Source: Fundidesulfovibrio terrae (GTDB lineage Bacteria; Desulfobacterota; Desulfovibrionia; Desulfovibrionales; Desulfovibrionaceae). Taken from it: DNA of 64,000 nucleotides. The notes under the pieces are model-generated. The model made no database searches. It was not told where the DNA came from and worked only from the letters and a program-made list of their open reading frames with translations. Made by a program: the position numbers and the translations under genes. The stretch covers positions 372,001 to 436,000 of the forward strand of contig NZ_JAKZFS010000002.1 in the NCBI RefSeq assembly GCF_022808915.1. Reading direction: 5' to 3'. This document shows, piece after piece, positions 43,001 through 50,873 of the stretch (position 1 is the first letter of the stretch; the number at the start of each line of letters is the position of its first letter).

Positions 43001-43648
43001 GCTGATGGCCGTGGGGTAGTAGAGCACCCACTGCACGGCGTCCTCCGGGTTCACCAGTACCTGCTTGGTGGGGGCCTGGCCCGGCCTGGCCTGCCCCACC
43101 TCCCCCCGGTCCAAGTCGAGCGAACCCTGGGGGTTGGAGAGCAGAAGCCTGCCGTCCAGCAGGGCGATGCTGGTGAAGCCGGAGCGGTCCACGGAGGCCG
43201 TGAACTCGGTGCCGCGAACCGCGGCGGTGAGGGCCGGAGTGGTCAGCTGGAACTTGGAGGCTTCGTTGTTGTTGCGGAGCCAGGCCTCGCCGCTTTCCAG
43301 GCCGTAGGCGCTCTGCTGAGGGGCTGCCTGCGCCGAAGTCTTGGCGAAACCCAGGCGGGTGGAGGCGGCCACGGCCTTGAGGGTGATGAGGGTGTTCTCG
43401 CCCAGCCTGATCTGGGTCTCGTCAGCGCACAGGATGGCGGCCCGCGCCCCAGGCCCGGTGCGCACCGAATCACCCGGCGCCAAGTCGCGCCCTATGGCTG
43501 CGGGTGCCCATGCTCCGGCCCCGGCCGACACCGACACTTGGCCTTCCGCAAACACCAGCCGTCCGGCCGGGTCTTGGATTGCCCAGGCCGAAGAAGCCCA
43601 TAACATGAGCGTAAGAACAACCAAGCAGTACCAGCCCTTCGGATTCAT
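40049..43648 (-). CDS. FecR-TPR-outer-membrane beta-barrel fusion protein
   Basis: A 1199-residue exported protein. Signal peptide 1-23 (ending SSAWA). FecR domain about 30-210, with VRTGPGARAAILCADETQIRLGENT and TPALTAAVRGTEFTASV. About ten TPR-type helical pairs occupy about 230-640, for example EEAQDLFARAVKADPGLPEPRLGLGIV and FDRAMQTYDQAARLDPADPTPHLYKG. A beta-barrel spans about 670-1199 with alternating aromatic strands, and the end (NLFDVKF, then RIMFRLGLYF, terminal Phe) is as in TonB-dependent receptors and other porins. No plug domain or TonB box is seen; the TPR block replaces it. FecR domains often sit beside CHASE2 cyclases, as here. A role in envelope sensing or polysaccharide export is possible, but unproven. 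GGAGG precedes the ATG. Confidence 0.82.
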   Translation of the reverse strand: MNPKGWYCLVVLTLMLWASSAWAIQDPAGRLVFAEGQVSVSAGAGAWAPAAIGRDLAPGDSVRTGPGARAAILCADETQIRLGENTLITLKAVAASTRLGFAKTSAQAAPQQSAYGLESGEAWLRNNNEASKFQLTTPALTAAVRGTEFTASVDRSGFTSIALLDGRLLLSNPQGSLDLDRGEVGQARPGQAPTKQVLVNPEDAVQWVLYYPTAISWRDVKLENLAGPPLTPAEAALDAGDTGAALSLAQDRGDQTALGWVALRQYHPEEALQAFVQAPPSARTSVGRWLAMTQAGQASEAWEACRAEMGRFQATPEFLGTAAYLALGAGQPAQSRALLEKALAKSPSNAFCRSLLAQIDLAQNRKDLALDQAAKAAADNPDSPTARVSMALVQLSRFDLAAAKASLNKALALDPSCVTAYVYTALIELGQDAPDKAWATVEKALKLAPGEASVLSLGGFAKLGMRRFEEAQDLFARAVKADPGLPEPRLGLGIVCYTRNQRFQGLSEMLSATLLDPRVSLYQTSLGKAYYSSRDFDRAMQTYDQAARLDPADPTPHLYKGIALTDLYQPGDAVVELNRSIELNDNRAMFRSRLLLDRDLAVRNFDLAKAYNLLGLGEWAFAKAVTAIKKDPFDSSAHLFLSSAFANTRQRVSASSSELLLYRLLSPANQSTFTLYNDYTPMFEAPYVRIQFSGGVGAWANGKSTVESSAEVYGGVPGVAGDAFASFNQDNGMRKINGLSRTGFAVGQLKWEPTFKDSLFAAATFSRTHSGDTSNQNAWEYVPSPWQTDDFATTLLEGGYVRRQSPGWTTILYGAYKYNAWTFSDRIYTPADLNFGNLTLDDVDLRFRDTPREMGNFQAQQQMTMDNHSLLVGGDVFTSMLRYRSNLNLYVPLLPSISKTATLRNDHWERSLTIYVVDYWRLRKNLILELGLSGEFGVTPRFGFVSNIEESLLGFRFGVNWEATSKDVIRMAVQRYLNNHMALQPMIQPAEVAGFPTRVNADDGSQVVEMGMSWERQWNEATFSILRADFHHIENPQFDPLQSYDRKTWYITDRYLLSGSFNRVLTPYLGLNLLAGVKWLEPGNVEIRTNPETHYTEFSAGGGLTFLYKNGLGATVSGLVVKQAFAESRARDLLGRHRDETPFGLLNASVSYKFPGKRGFVSLEGSNLFDVKFSYQREPVALDSFVPYRRIMFRLGLYF

Positions 43649-43787
43649 GCAAGCCTCCGTGCATTGGAGTATGCCTTTGGTACAGCCCGCTACAGCCCCT
43701 GACGATCATGATGGTTTCAACGAACTACACATTTGCCAAGACATTGGGAGGCAACAGCCCTCGAGAACACTGGCCTTCATCAACTGA

Positions 43788-45815
43788 CTATTTGGACTCC
43801 ATCACATGAACTGCGTCCCATTCGGGGCCGGGGGGAGTCAGGGCGAAACTTCTGCACCGGTCGAGCATGACCGTGGATGGTCCATCCTTGGTTTTTTGCT
43901 CGAGAACCTGGGCGAACAATATCTGGGCCCGGCCGAAATCCTGGGTCCTGTAGGCCTGAAGCCCTTTTTCGTAAATCACGGCCCACTGTGGCTGGGGTTC
44001 GCTCAGACCCACCAGTTCGAAAATTTCCACCGGCTTGGCCCGACCCTTCACCCGGATTGCATCTACTGGGCGCAGTATGAATTCAGAGCCAAGAAGCGTC
44101 CGGGTTTCGCCGCTGACCAGAATCCCCGTGCCATAGAGTTTGTTCACGGATTCCAGGCGCGAGGCCAGGTTCACGGTGTCTCCCAGGCAGGTGTAGTTGA
44201 CTTGCTCTCGTGAACCTACATTCCCGGCCACAACCTTCCCTGAATGAATGCCAATGCGTGCGTATAAGCCAGGGACACCCTGGGCTTCCCACTGGTCGCG
44301 CAGGTCCTTCAAAGCCCTTTCCATGCCCAAGGCCGCGCGGCAGGCATGGGGCGCATGCAGGTTGTCGCGCAGGGGGGCGCCCCAGAAGGCCATGATGGCG
44401 TCGCCGATGAATTTATCCAGGGTGCCGGAGTTTTCCTTGATGATTGCGGTCATGGGGGTGAAGTACTCGGAGAGAACTGTCATCAATTCGCCCGGGGCCA
44501 TGAGCTCGGAGAATGAAGTGAACCCCGCCAGGTCGGAAAAGAGCACCGTGGCCTCAACTTCCTCGCCCCCAGGCTCCAGGAGTTCTGGTCTGGCCAGGAG
44601 CATGTCAACCACAGCCGGAGAAACGTAGCGAGAGAACGCCAGACGGATGCGCCGTCTCTCCCGCGATGTTCTCATGTATCCGTCAAGAAGGAGGAATCCC
44701 TCGGCGGCCAGCACTCCGACCGACAAAAACAATGCGGGAAACCACACGAGGAACGCCGCGAACAGGACGTAGGAGAACCCCACGACTCCGGCGGCCATGG
44801 CCGCCGAGGTCAGAAATCCGGCCAGAGGTCTCATTCGCGCTAGCAGTAGGGCCGCGCAAGGTAGGAGGAGGAATGCCGCAACCACTTCGCTCCAGCGGGG
44901 GGCAAGCGTTCCGGTGCGCCCGGAAAGCAACGAAGAGAGTATGGTGGCGTGCAGTTCCACACCCGAGGTGTTTAAACCGGTGTCATGGCTGAAGGGGGTG
45001 CGGAAGGAATCGGCCTGTCCTGCAAGATCGGGTTGCGCTGCCAGGGATCGGCCCACCAAGACGATTTTTCCTTGCAGGATGTGCGGGGGGAGGGGATGGG
45101 CATCGTCAAGTACCTGGGTGTAAGAAATCGTACGGATGGTGCGGGGAGGCCCCAAGTGGTTTACGAGTCCGCCCTGCGGGATGGAAGTTGGACCAGTCTG
45201 AAGATGGGCAAGGGCCGCTGAGGGTAGCGTTGGCTGTCCAGAGAGACGGGTGACGAAGCTGCGGATCGTTCCGTCCGGATCGGGGGTGAGCATGGCGAGG
45301 CCCGTGTCCAAGGTTGCGTTTCTGAAGCGGGGGAGGGGTTCCACCAGCATCAGGCGGCTGAAGGCGGGATCCTCCACTCTGTCCAGGGTGGAAGCCAGAA
45401 TCACCCGACCGTTGTCGCGAATCGCATCCTCCAGGGCTTGATCGTCCTCTGGAGGGGACGGTTCTGCAAATACCACATCTAGCATCACAAGCCCTGCCCC
45501 GGCCCGGGAGAGCCGGCGAAGGAGTTCCGCGTGAACCCGGCGCGGCCAGGGCCAGGCCAAGCCTAGTTCCTTGATGGAGGGCTCATCGATGGCCACGATG
45601 ACGAGATCAGCCGGAGCTGGCCGTGGGCCGCGCAGGAGAAAGAAAGCGTCGAAAAGCTGGCTTTCCAGTTGCCTCCTTGGGGGACTAGCGCAGAACAGCA
45701 CGGCCACTACCGCGAGCAAGACTCCAGCTAAAAGTGGGATGACATATGTGCTCCGCTTAGTCCCGGACGTCAGGGGGCCAGGTGAGCCGAAGGGGCCGGG
45801 AGGCATTGTGTCCAT
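43788..45815 (-). CDS. CHASE2-domain adenylate/guanylate cyclase
   Basis: A 675-residue membrane protein. One N-terminal helix (YVIPLLAGVLLAVVAVLF) is followed by a periplasmic CHASE2 sensor (about 60-330: FDAFFLLRGPRPAPADLVIVAIDEPSI, WPWPRRVHAELL, ILQGKIVLVG). Two or three helices come next (about 345-415), then a class III cyclase domain (ATVLFSDLAGFTSFSE, DKFIGDAIMAFWG with the metal Asp, NYTCLGDTVNLASRLE). A TPR-like tail ends the protein. It should make cAMP (or cGMP) in response to a periplasmic signal. It lies 139 bases upstream of the FecR-domain gene on the same strand. The ATG at 45815 follows AGGA; an ATG at 45806 is also possible. Confidence 0.88.
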   Translation of the reverse strand: MDTMPPGPFGSPGPLTSGTKRSTYVIPLLAGVLLAVVAVLFCASPPRRQLESQLFDAFFLLRGPRPAPADLVIVAIDEPSIKELGLAWPWPRRVHAELLRRLSRAGAGLVMLDVVFAEPSPPEDDQALEDAIRDNGRVILASTLDRVEDPAFSRLMLVEPLPRFRNATLDTGLAMLTPDPDGTIRSFVTRLSGQPTLPSAALAHLQTGPTSIPQGGLVNHLGPPRTIRTISYTQVLDDAHPLPPHILQGKIVLVGRSLAAQPDLAGQADSFRTPFSHDTGLNTSGVELHATILSSLLSGRTGTLAPRWSEVVAAFLLLPCAALLLARMRPLAGFLTSAAMAAGVVGFSYVLFAAFLVWFPALFLSVGVLAAEGFLLLDGYMRTSRERRRIRLAFSRYVSPAVVDMLLARPELLEPGGEEVEATVLFSDLAGFTSFSELMAPGELMTVLSEYFTPMTAIIKENSGTLDKFIGDAIMAFWGAPLRDNLHAPHACRAALGMERALKDLRDQWEAQGVPGLYARIGIHSGKVVAGNVGSREQVNYTCLGDTVNLASRLESVNKLYGTGILVSGETRTLLGSEFILRPVDAIRVKGRAKPVEIFELVGLSEPQPQWAVIYEKGLQAYRTQDFGRAQILFAQVLEQKTKDGPSTVMLDRCRSFALTPPGPEWDAVHVMESK

Positions 45816-46197
45816 CTCCTTCCTGGGCATGGGAGGGCAACGCCTGGATGTAGAGACAGCATGTAACAGATTTTTCAATAAATATAAAAGCACAGGGGAG
45901 AGGGGAGGGTCAAGTATGGATTGCCGTGAGTTTCATGGCTAGTCCTGGTGGTCGGCCGAAAAACATTGTCTTTTGGGGGGAAGCAGCTCCCGTCGGGAAG
46001 TAAATACCCGTGTGATCCAATGTCATATCCGAAGGGCACTCGGACCGTTATGAACGCCACCAAAAGCTTAACAAGCCAATTCACTGAAAATCAACTCGGC
46101 TAGAAAGAGAGTGAGAAGGAGGTTTTCAGAGGCTGGTCAGGTTAGCACCCTTGAAAGCGCCTAGCTGAATGTGCTGATGATCACCAGAGGGAGAGGG

Positions 46198-46252
46198 ATT
46201 TTGCTCCAATTTTGCTCCACTGTGAGTGCAAGCTGGTGAATACTGGAGCAAA
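46198..46252. repeat. Tandem 11-base repeat with inverted copy beside the right island end
   Basis: ATTTTGCTCCA occurs twice back to back (46198-46208, 46209-46219), and its core recurs inverted as TGGAGCAAA (46244-46252). It lies 80 bases from the tRNA remnant, where recombination proteins would bind. Confidence 0.6.
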
Positions 46253-46330
46253 CCAGTGAACACCTATACACATGGCAACATTGGAAGATCAAAAAAATCC
46301 ACCTGATATCGTTGAGCATTGAAAGAGACG

Positions 46331-46384
46331 TAAAATCCCTTGATCCGAAAGGGGCGTGCCGGTTCGAGTCCGGCCTCGGCACCA
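46331..46384 (+). pseudogene. tRNA-Leu 3' fragment (candidate att site)
   Basis: It matches the last 55 bases of tRNA-Leu(UAA) with three substitutions and one deleted G in the acceptor strand (CTCGGCACCA against CTCGGGCACCA). The T arm and CCA are preserved. The 5' half of a tRNA is absent, so it cannot function. Confidence 0.85.
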
Positions 46385-46834
46385 AATGTTTCAAGTCGTT
46401 ATCTGATTTGCATGCGCTCGCCCCTCGGGTGGGTTAAAGGGCGCGTTGCGAAGTTCCTCCCCCTATACCCTTGCCTTGAGAATGAAGGCAGGTGGAATCG
46501 GCTGAACCTCCAGGCATTTTTTGTTCAAGTTGGCGGCGATTCATCGCGCCATAAGCGTTCATACCGATAGCGCGTGGCCGACATGCGTAATCGCAAGCAC
46601 CAGAGCCGTGCCATTTGCCCAGTTCGGCCGTTGGATCACGGTCGGTCTCGCACAGGATGTTCACCTTTTGCAATTCTGAATGATGTGCCAAACGCCTTGC
46701 ACCTTTTGTGACGTCAGGAATCATTTTTCAGATTTCAACTGGCTCGAAATAAGACATGCAGATCACTGGAATCACACGATTGGCTTATTCTCTGTTCCGA
46801 ATGCTTGTCTCATGTAGAGAGACAAAACATGCGG

Positions 46835-48004
46835 TCATCCACGTGACTGGAATAAGTTCCGCAAGAAAGACCGTGGTTTTGGCTGTTGCTTTACATTGTT
46901 TGAATCTTGTTTCCGAGTAATTTTTGAGGATAAATCGCTAAAACTTTTGGTAATTTTTGCATCAGGATGATTTTCGTGAAGAAGTGCTCCGCTATGGCAG
47001 CATGAGCTGATCCTTTTGTAGTCGTTTGGTATAGTGTGAAATACATCAATGGCAAGAAATTTGCTTATATCTTCGATGGTGAGTTTTGAGGTTGAATCGA
47101 ACCGATTCACAATGATTCGTATTTTTGACATAAAGTTTTCATTGTAGTCTCTTAAAAATCCAACATAAAGCTTGGCGTTGCGCAGGGAAAGGATGTCTGG
47201 TTGGCAGGTTATTGCGATGTATTCAGAAGTGTTTAAGTATGCGAGGTCAATCTCGTTTAGTCCTGAGCCGTGGTCAATAACGATATACTGGTAGATGCTT
47301 TTTGCAACTTCAAGAATGGAAGACATGGCTTCGACAGAAGCGAGAGGGATCTCGTTGTGGTGCGAAATTGGGGGTAGAACGTTCAGGCCGGTCTTATGTT
47401 TTGCGGCGACATCCGTAAGCAAAGAAGCATCAAGGCGATGAACTTCGCGTACAAGGTAGCCCATGGTGTGCATAGGATCAACGTCAAGGATGACGTGTGC
47501 ATCACCATGTGGCTGGTGAAGGTCCATCAGTAATGTTGGGTCATTATTTGTCTGTATCGATAGCGCGGTGTTCACGCATATCGAGGTGTTGCCGGTGCCT
47601 CCTTTTGCTCCAAGAAAAGATATTGTTCTACAATGTACATCGTTGCGATAGCGTTCCTTGTAGTATCTCTTCGCAAATGTTTCGATTGATGCTTCAAATT
47701 TGTTGATGGATAGAGGGAGAAGGAAGTAGCCACGGACGCCTGTGTTAACAAATTCCAGGATGCGTGAATGGTTCGCTTCGGTAGAGATGACAAGAATTTC
47801 AAGCGCTGGATTTATATCGAGAAAGTTGCGAATTTTAATAAGAGCATTGCCGAAGTCATCGACAACTTCAATGATGTATATGTCGGCATAATACGGAAAT
47901 GTGGTGATCAGCGAAAATTCAGAACGACTGGAAATTGAATCGTATATAATTCTTGACGCAGCTGCATCTTCAACTTCAATGCAAACTTTCATTTTATTGT
48001 CCAT
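46835..48004 (-). CDS. tadZ: TadZ/CpaE-like pilus localisation ATPase
   Basis: A 389-residue protein. Residues about 1-115 form an atypical receiver-like domain (ALEILVISTEANHSRILEFVNTGVRGYFLLPL). Residues about 125-360 are a ParA/MinD-type ATPase with a deviant Walker A GAKGGTGNTS, in which the conserved GK is GN, as in TadZ proteins. LLMDLHQPHGDAHVILD and YIVIDHGSGLNE follow. TadZ marks the pole or site of Tad pilus assembly. The gene is last in the Tad operon and AT-rich. The ATG at 48004 follows GGAG. Confidence 0.85.
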   Translation of the reverse strand: MDNKMKVCIEVEDAAASRIIYDSISSRSEFSLITTFPYYADIYIIEVVDDFGNALIKIRNFLDINPALEILVISTEANHSRILEFVNTGVRGYFLLPLSINKFEASIETFAKRYYKERYRNDVHCRTISFLGAKGGTGNTSICVNTALSIQTNNDPTLLMDLHQPHGDAHVILDVDPMHTMGYLVREVHRLDASLLTDVAAKHKTGLNVLPPISHHNEIPLASVEAMSSILEVAKSIYQYIVIDHGSGLNEIDLAYLNTSEYIAITCQPDILSLRNAKLYVGFLRDYNENFMSKIRIIVNRFDSTSKLTIEDISKFLAIDVFHTIPNDYKRISSCCHSGALLHENHPDAKITKSFSDLSSKITRKQDSNNVKQQPKPRSFLRNLFQSRG

Positions 48005-48040
48005 AAGTTCTCCGGTGAAGTTGACATTTTAATGCAATAC

Positions 48041-49657
48041 TTATTGTGCGTTGCCGCGCCAACGCTTGACCGCATTTGTAATGAGCGAAGAATCGTACGT
48101 GTCGCTTTCCCATAGGGAAGAAGCTGCGAGAGACTGTCTGCGGGGCATGTGTTCAGGTTCAAGCATGTCGATACGAATCCGCATAGGGGTGGAAACGGCA
48201 TCTCCCACGATGATTGCGTCCCTTGTCCGCAGAGAGGGTAGCGCTTTAAATATGCTCAGGCAATTTTCTGGAAGGGCGTGGCTGATGAAGTCTTGATCGG
48301 AGGATGTTGTTAGGCGTAGGCATATCAGGGTGTTGCACTGAGAGAGAATGCGTTCGGAAATATCCGAGGGGCGCTGAGTGACGAGTCCCAGGCCGACGCC
48401 GTACTTACGTCCCTCTTGGGCAATGCGTGCGATAGCGTGGCTGGCCGGGAGCGTGGCGGTTTCGTCCTTGCTGGGTATGTAGCGGTGAGCTTCCTCGCAA
48501 ACGAATAGGATTGGAGGAGATGTCTCGTTGTGGCTCCAGACCGCAAAGTCAAATACTATGCGAGCGATAAGCGAAACAATGATATTGATGATTTCTCCAG
48601 GAGTGCCGGAGAGGTTCAGGATCGTGATGGGTTTGCCGTTTGTGGGGATGCGTAGGATCTTTGCAAGTATGTCTGGGAAAATGTCGCGAACGACAAAGTC
48701 TGCGAACATGAATCCGAATCGTTTGTCGTGTTGGAGCTGGTCAATGCGTGTAAGAATTGCCTGGTAGGGCAACGTGTTTCCTTGTTTGTCCAATTTTCCC
48801 ATCTCTTCACAGATCAGTTCTCGAACTCGACTCATGCGGTATGGAGAAGGGCTGTCAATGGTAATGTTTTGTGTTGCCTCGATTGATGTTAGATGGTCAG
48901 CTTTTGCAACAGTTACACATCTTAGTAATATGTCTGACTGTGTCTGGTATTGTGATGCATCTCCTTGGCAAATGACCTTTGTTAGCTCATGAAAGTTTAA
49001 CAGCCAATATGGTAGTTCTATTGAACTAACATCAATGTATTCCGAGTGATGTCCAAAAGCCATTTTGTACTCATTGTGAGGGTCAATGAGTATCACATGC
49101 CCATGAGGGTAACGCTGAAGGATTGCGTTTAAAAGTACTGCCAAAGAGCATGATTTCCCGGACCCAGTCGACCCTAATATGGCAAAATGTTTGCTAATCA
49201 AGTCGTCGACGTCAACGCCCACGGAGACGTTTTGATTCTGGTGTAGTGTTCCTATCTTGACCGATTTGCGATACGGCATCGTATAAATTTCACGAAAATT
49301 CTCCTCGGAAACTGTCTTAATGCTTTGTCCAAGTGACGGGTATGATGCGATACCTCTTTTGAATCGCAATTTTCCAGTTGCAGATCTTGCTATCTCACCA
49401 AATAAATCGATATTAAAGTGAACTTGATGTTGGTCGGGGCTGGGGGGATTTTGAGTTATTGTTGAGCACTCATTTATCATGCCGTATATTGTCGAGTCAG
49501 TTGTCTCAATCTTGACGAGGTCTCCGACCTGAATTTTGGGGGCCGTATCGTTTTCGTTTGCTTGGATAAACAGGCCGATGACTGACGAGTTTGAGACGGA
49601 GATCACTTGGCCAAGAACTGTCCCGTGAAGTGCGTCTTGATTGGTGAGGCTATTCAT
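48041..49657 (-). CDS. HerA/DUF87-family ATPase within the Tad locus
   Basis: A 538-residue protein. The N-terminal HAS-barrel-like beta domain (about 8-140: GTVLGQVISVSNSSVIGLFI, VGDLVKIETTDSTIYGMI) precedes a FtsK/HerA-type ATPase: Walker A LGSTGSGKSCSLAVLL (about 165-180), VILIDPHNEYKMAF, Walker B PPILFVCEEAHRYIP, and RIAQEGRKYGVGLGLVTQRPSDISERILSQCNTLICLR. HerA proteins are hexameric DNA translocases in repair or in antiphage systems; none is a standard Tad component. It lies between tadD and tadZ on the same strand with the same AT-rich composition. Whether it serves the pilus or is a passenger is unknown. Confidence 0.85.
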   Translation of the reverse strand: MNSLTNQDALHGTVLGQVISVSNSSVIGLFIQANENDTAPKIQVGDLVKIETTDSTIYGMINECSTITQNPPSPDQHQVHFNIDLFGEIARSATGKLRFKRGIASYPSLGQSIKTVSEENFREIYTMPYRKSVKIGTLHQNQNVSVGVDVDDLISKHFAILGSTGSGKSCSLAVLLNAILQRYPHGHVILIDPHNEYKMAFGHHSEYIDVSSIELPYWLLNFHELTKVICQGDASQYQTQSDILLRCVTVAKADHLTSIEATQNITIDSPSPYRMSRVRELICEEMGKLDKQGNTLPYQAILTRIDQLQHDKRFGFMFADFVVRDIFPDILAKILRIPTNGKPITILNLSGTPGEIINIIVSLIARIVFDFAVWSHNETSPPILFVCEEAHRYIPSKDETATLPASHAIARIAQEGRKYGVGLGLVTQRPSDISERILSQCNTLICLRLTTSSDQDFISHALPENCLSIFKALPSLRTRDAIIVGDAVSTPMRIRIDMLEPEHMPRRQSLAASSLWESDTYDSSLITNAVKRWRGNAQ

Positions 49658-49783
49658 TGGTAGAATATGGTTTGCTTCGTGTGTCGGTAAGGTTGAAGAT
49701 TTCCATGGTGAATTATGTCTAATGTGCTTGTGTTGGGTTGCTGCGCATGTCTTGCATGGTGGTCTGTGTAGGCGAATTCAATG

Positions 49784-50860
49784 TCACGGGTTGGTGAGCG
49801 GGATTGGAGTTTTGTCCTGAGAAGCAGAGGAGGGAATGCCGACGTTTGTTGGCGTCCTGACGGGTGGTTTAGTTGTCTCGCTCCTCACTCCCCCGTCAGC
49901 GGCGGGCGCTGGGTTGCCGTTGGGGGGGGTGATCGTGTCAGGTCTGACGGATGGTGTCTCCTGTTGCGCCGATCCATACCTGATGATGTTGTCGTGGGCA
50001 GGTTTGTATATCGTCGGGCTTGTGTTGATAGCCTTGTTGAAGAGTTCCATTGCCTTTTGATTGTCTCCTGCATCTATGTAGCAGCATCCGACATTATTAT
50101 ACGCAAATGCGTCTCCGCCACTGGATTTGAATAATTTGAAGGCTTCTTCGTAGCGCTTAAGGCGGCATAGAGTTAGCGCAAGGTTGTTTTGGGTTCGTTT
50201 CGATTGGCCAATTTTTAAAGACTTCAGGAAAGAATCTCTGGCGTTCTCGTACTGTCCGAGCATGAAATAGGAAATACCAAGGTTATTGAGAATGTTTTGG
50301 TTCTCTCCCCTTTGTGAAATGACATCCTGAAATTCCTTGGCCGCTAGATCAGGTTTTCCAACTTTATTGTATGTGGCGCCAAGGAGATATTTTGCGTAAT
50401 ATTGCTTGGGGTCTTTTGAGACCAAGTCGACAAGCCTGTTCTCCGCCGGGCCGAAATCTCCTGCCATATACAGTGCATATCCGCAAAATACCGCAGCATC
50501 ACGATTGCCAGGGTCGATTTTAAGTGCTTCGTCGAACCTTTTCGCTGCTTTTGCGTATGATCCCGTACCCAGAAGCACCTTGCCTTTCTGTATCTCTGCT
50601 GTCACTGCTGGGTAGCCCGCTTTGACGGCTTGGTCGTATAGTTCGAAGGCTCGGTCTATTTCATTGTTTTTTGCCGCTTGTTCTGCCTGACTAACAAGTT
50701 GGGATGAAGCTTGATTCCCTGATCCGGATTTTGCTTTGTCTCCCTCAGCTTTGCTCGAGAATTTTGAGCATCCTTGCGAAACACTCAGTAAGGTCAGTAC
50801 TCCCAAAGCAAATAAAGCCTTGGTAAATCCTCTTGACGGCAGGAAAAACCATGTGGTCAT
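49784..50860 (-). CDS. tadD: TadD-like TPR lipoprotein
   Basis: A 358-residue protein. Residues 1-31 form a lipoprotein signal (ALFALGVLTLLSVSQGC). At least six TPR motifs follow from about 60 to 285, including YAKAAKRFDEALKIDPGNRDAAVFCGYAL and YENARDSFLKSLKIGQSKRTQNNLAL. A Pro/Thr-rich tail ends the protein. Tad systems carry such a lipoprotein for outer-membrane assembly of the secretin. The ATG at 50860 follows AAGGA and directly precedes the membrane signal. Confidence 0.82.
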   Translation of the reverse strand: MTTWFFLPSRGFTKALFALGVLTLLSVSQGCSKFSSKAEGDKAKSGSGNQASSQLVSQAEQAAKNNEIDRAFELYDQAVKAGYPAVTAEIQKGKVLLGTGSYAKAAKRFDEALKIDPGNRDAAVFCGYALYMAGDFGPAENRLVDLVSKDPKQYYAKYLLGATYNKVGKPDLAAKEFQDVISQRGENQNILNNLGISYFMLGQYENARDSFLKSLKIGQSKRTQNNLALTLCRLKRYEEAFKLFKSSGGDAFAYNNVGCCYIDAGDNQKAMELFNKAINTSPTIYKPAHDNIIRYGSAQQETPSVRPDTITPPNGNPAPAADGGVRSETTKPPVRTPTNVGIPSSASQDKTPIPLTNP

Positions 50861-50873
50861 GTTCTGCTGTTCC

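Larger units (their letters stand above)
39818..46384. mobile_element. Putative decayed integrative island bounded by tRNA-Leu and its 3' copy
   Basis: The left boundary is the 3' half of tRNA-Leu (39818-39872), and the right boundary is a 54-base near copy at 46331-46384. Integrative elements using tRNA genes leave exactly this arrangement. The cargo is a FecR-TPR-barrel protein and a CHASE2 cyclase. Inverted and tandem repeats lie just inside both ends. No intact integrase is present, so the element would be immobile, or the true element may have been larger. Confidence 0.5.
45816..46834. other. Gene-poor stretch around the right island end
   Basis: No coding region can be supported here. 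It contains the tandem 11-base repeats (46198-46252), the tRNA-Leu remnant (46331-46384), and then about 450 bases of ordinary sequence before the tadZ stop. Short open frames on both strands lack ribosome sites and family similarity. One overlaps the tRNA remnant and is the usual artefact of translating a tRNA backwards. Confidence 0.6.

Noticed and set aside
46161-46394. A minus-strand frame beginning PRPDSNRHAPFGSRDF and ending EQNWSKIPL, considered as an integrase remnant
   Set aside because: The first part is the reverse translation of the tRNA-Leu fragment. The rest is too short and has no recombinase catalytic motif.
46434-46724. A 96-codon minus-strand frame between the tRNA fragment and tadZ, considered as a decayed transposase
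   Set aside because: No ribosome site, no recognisable motif, and composition of non-coding sequence; nothing supports a product.
46803-46822. Inverted repeat TGTCTC/GAGACA after tadZ, considered as the Tad terminator
   Set aside because: Six-base arms and no U tract; too weak to call.
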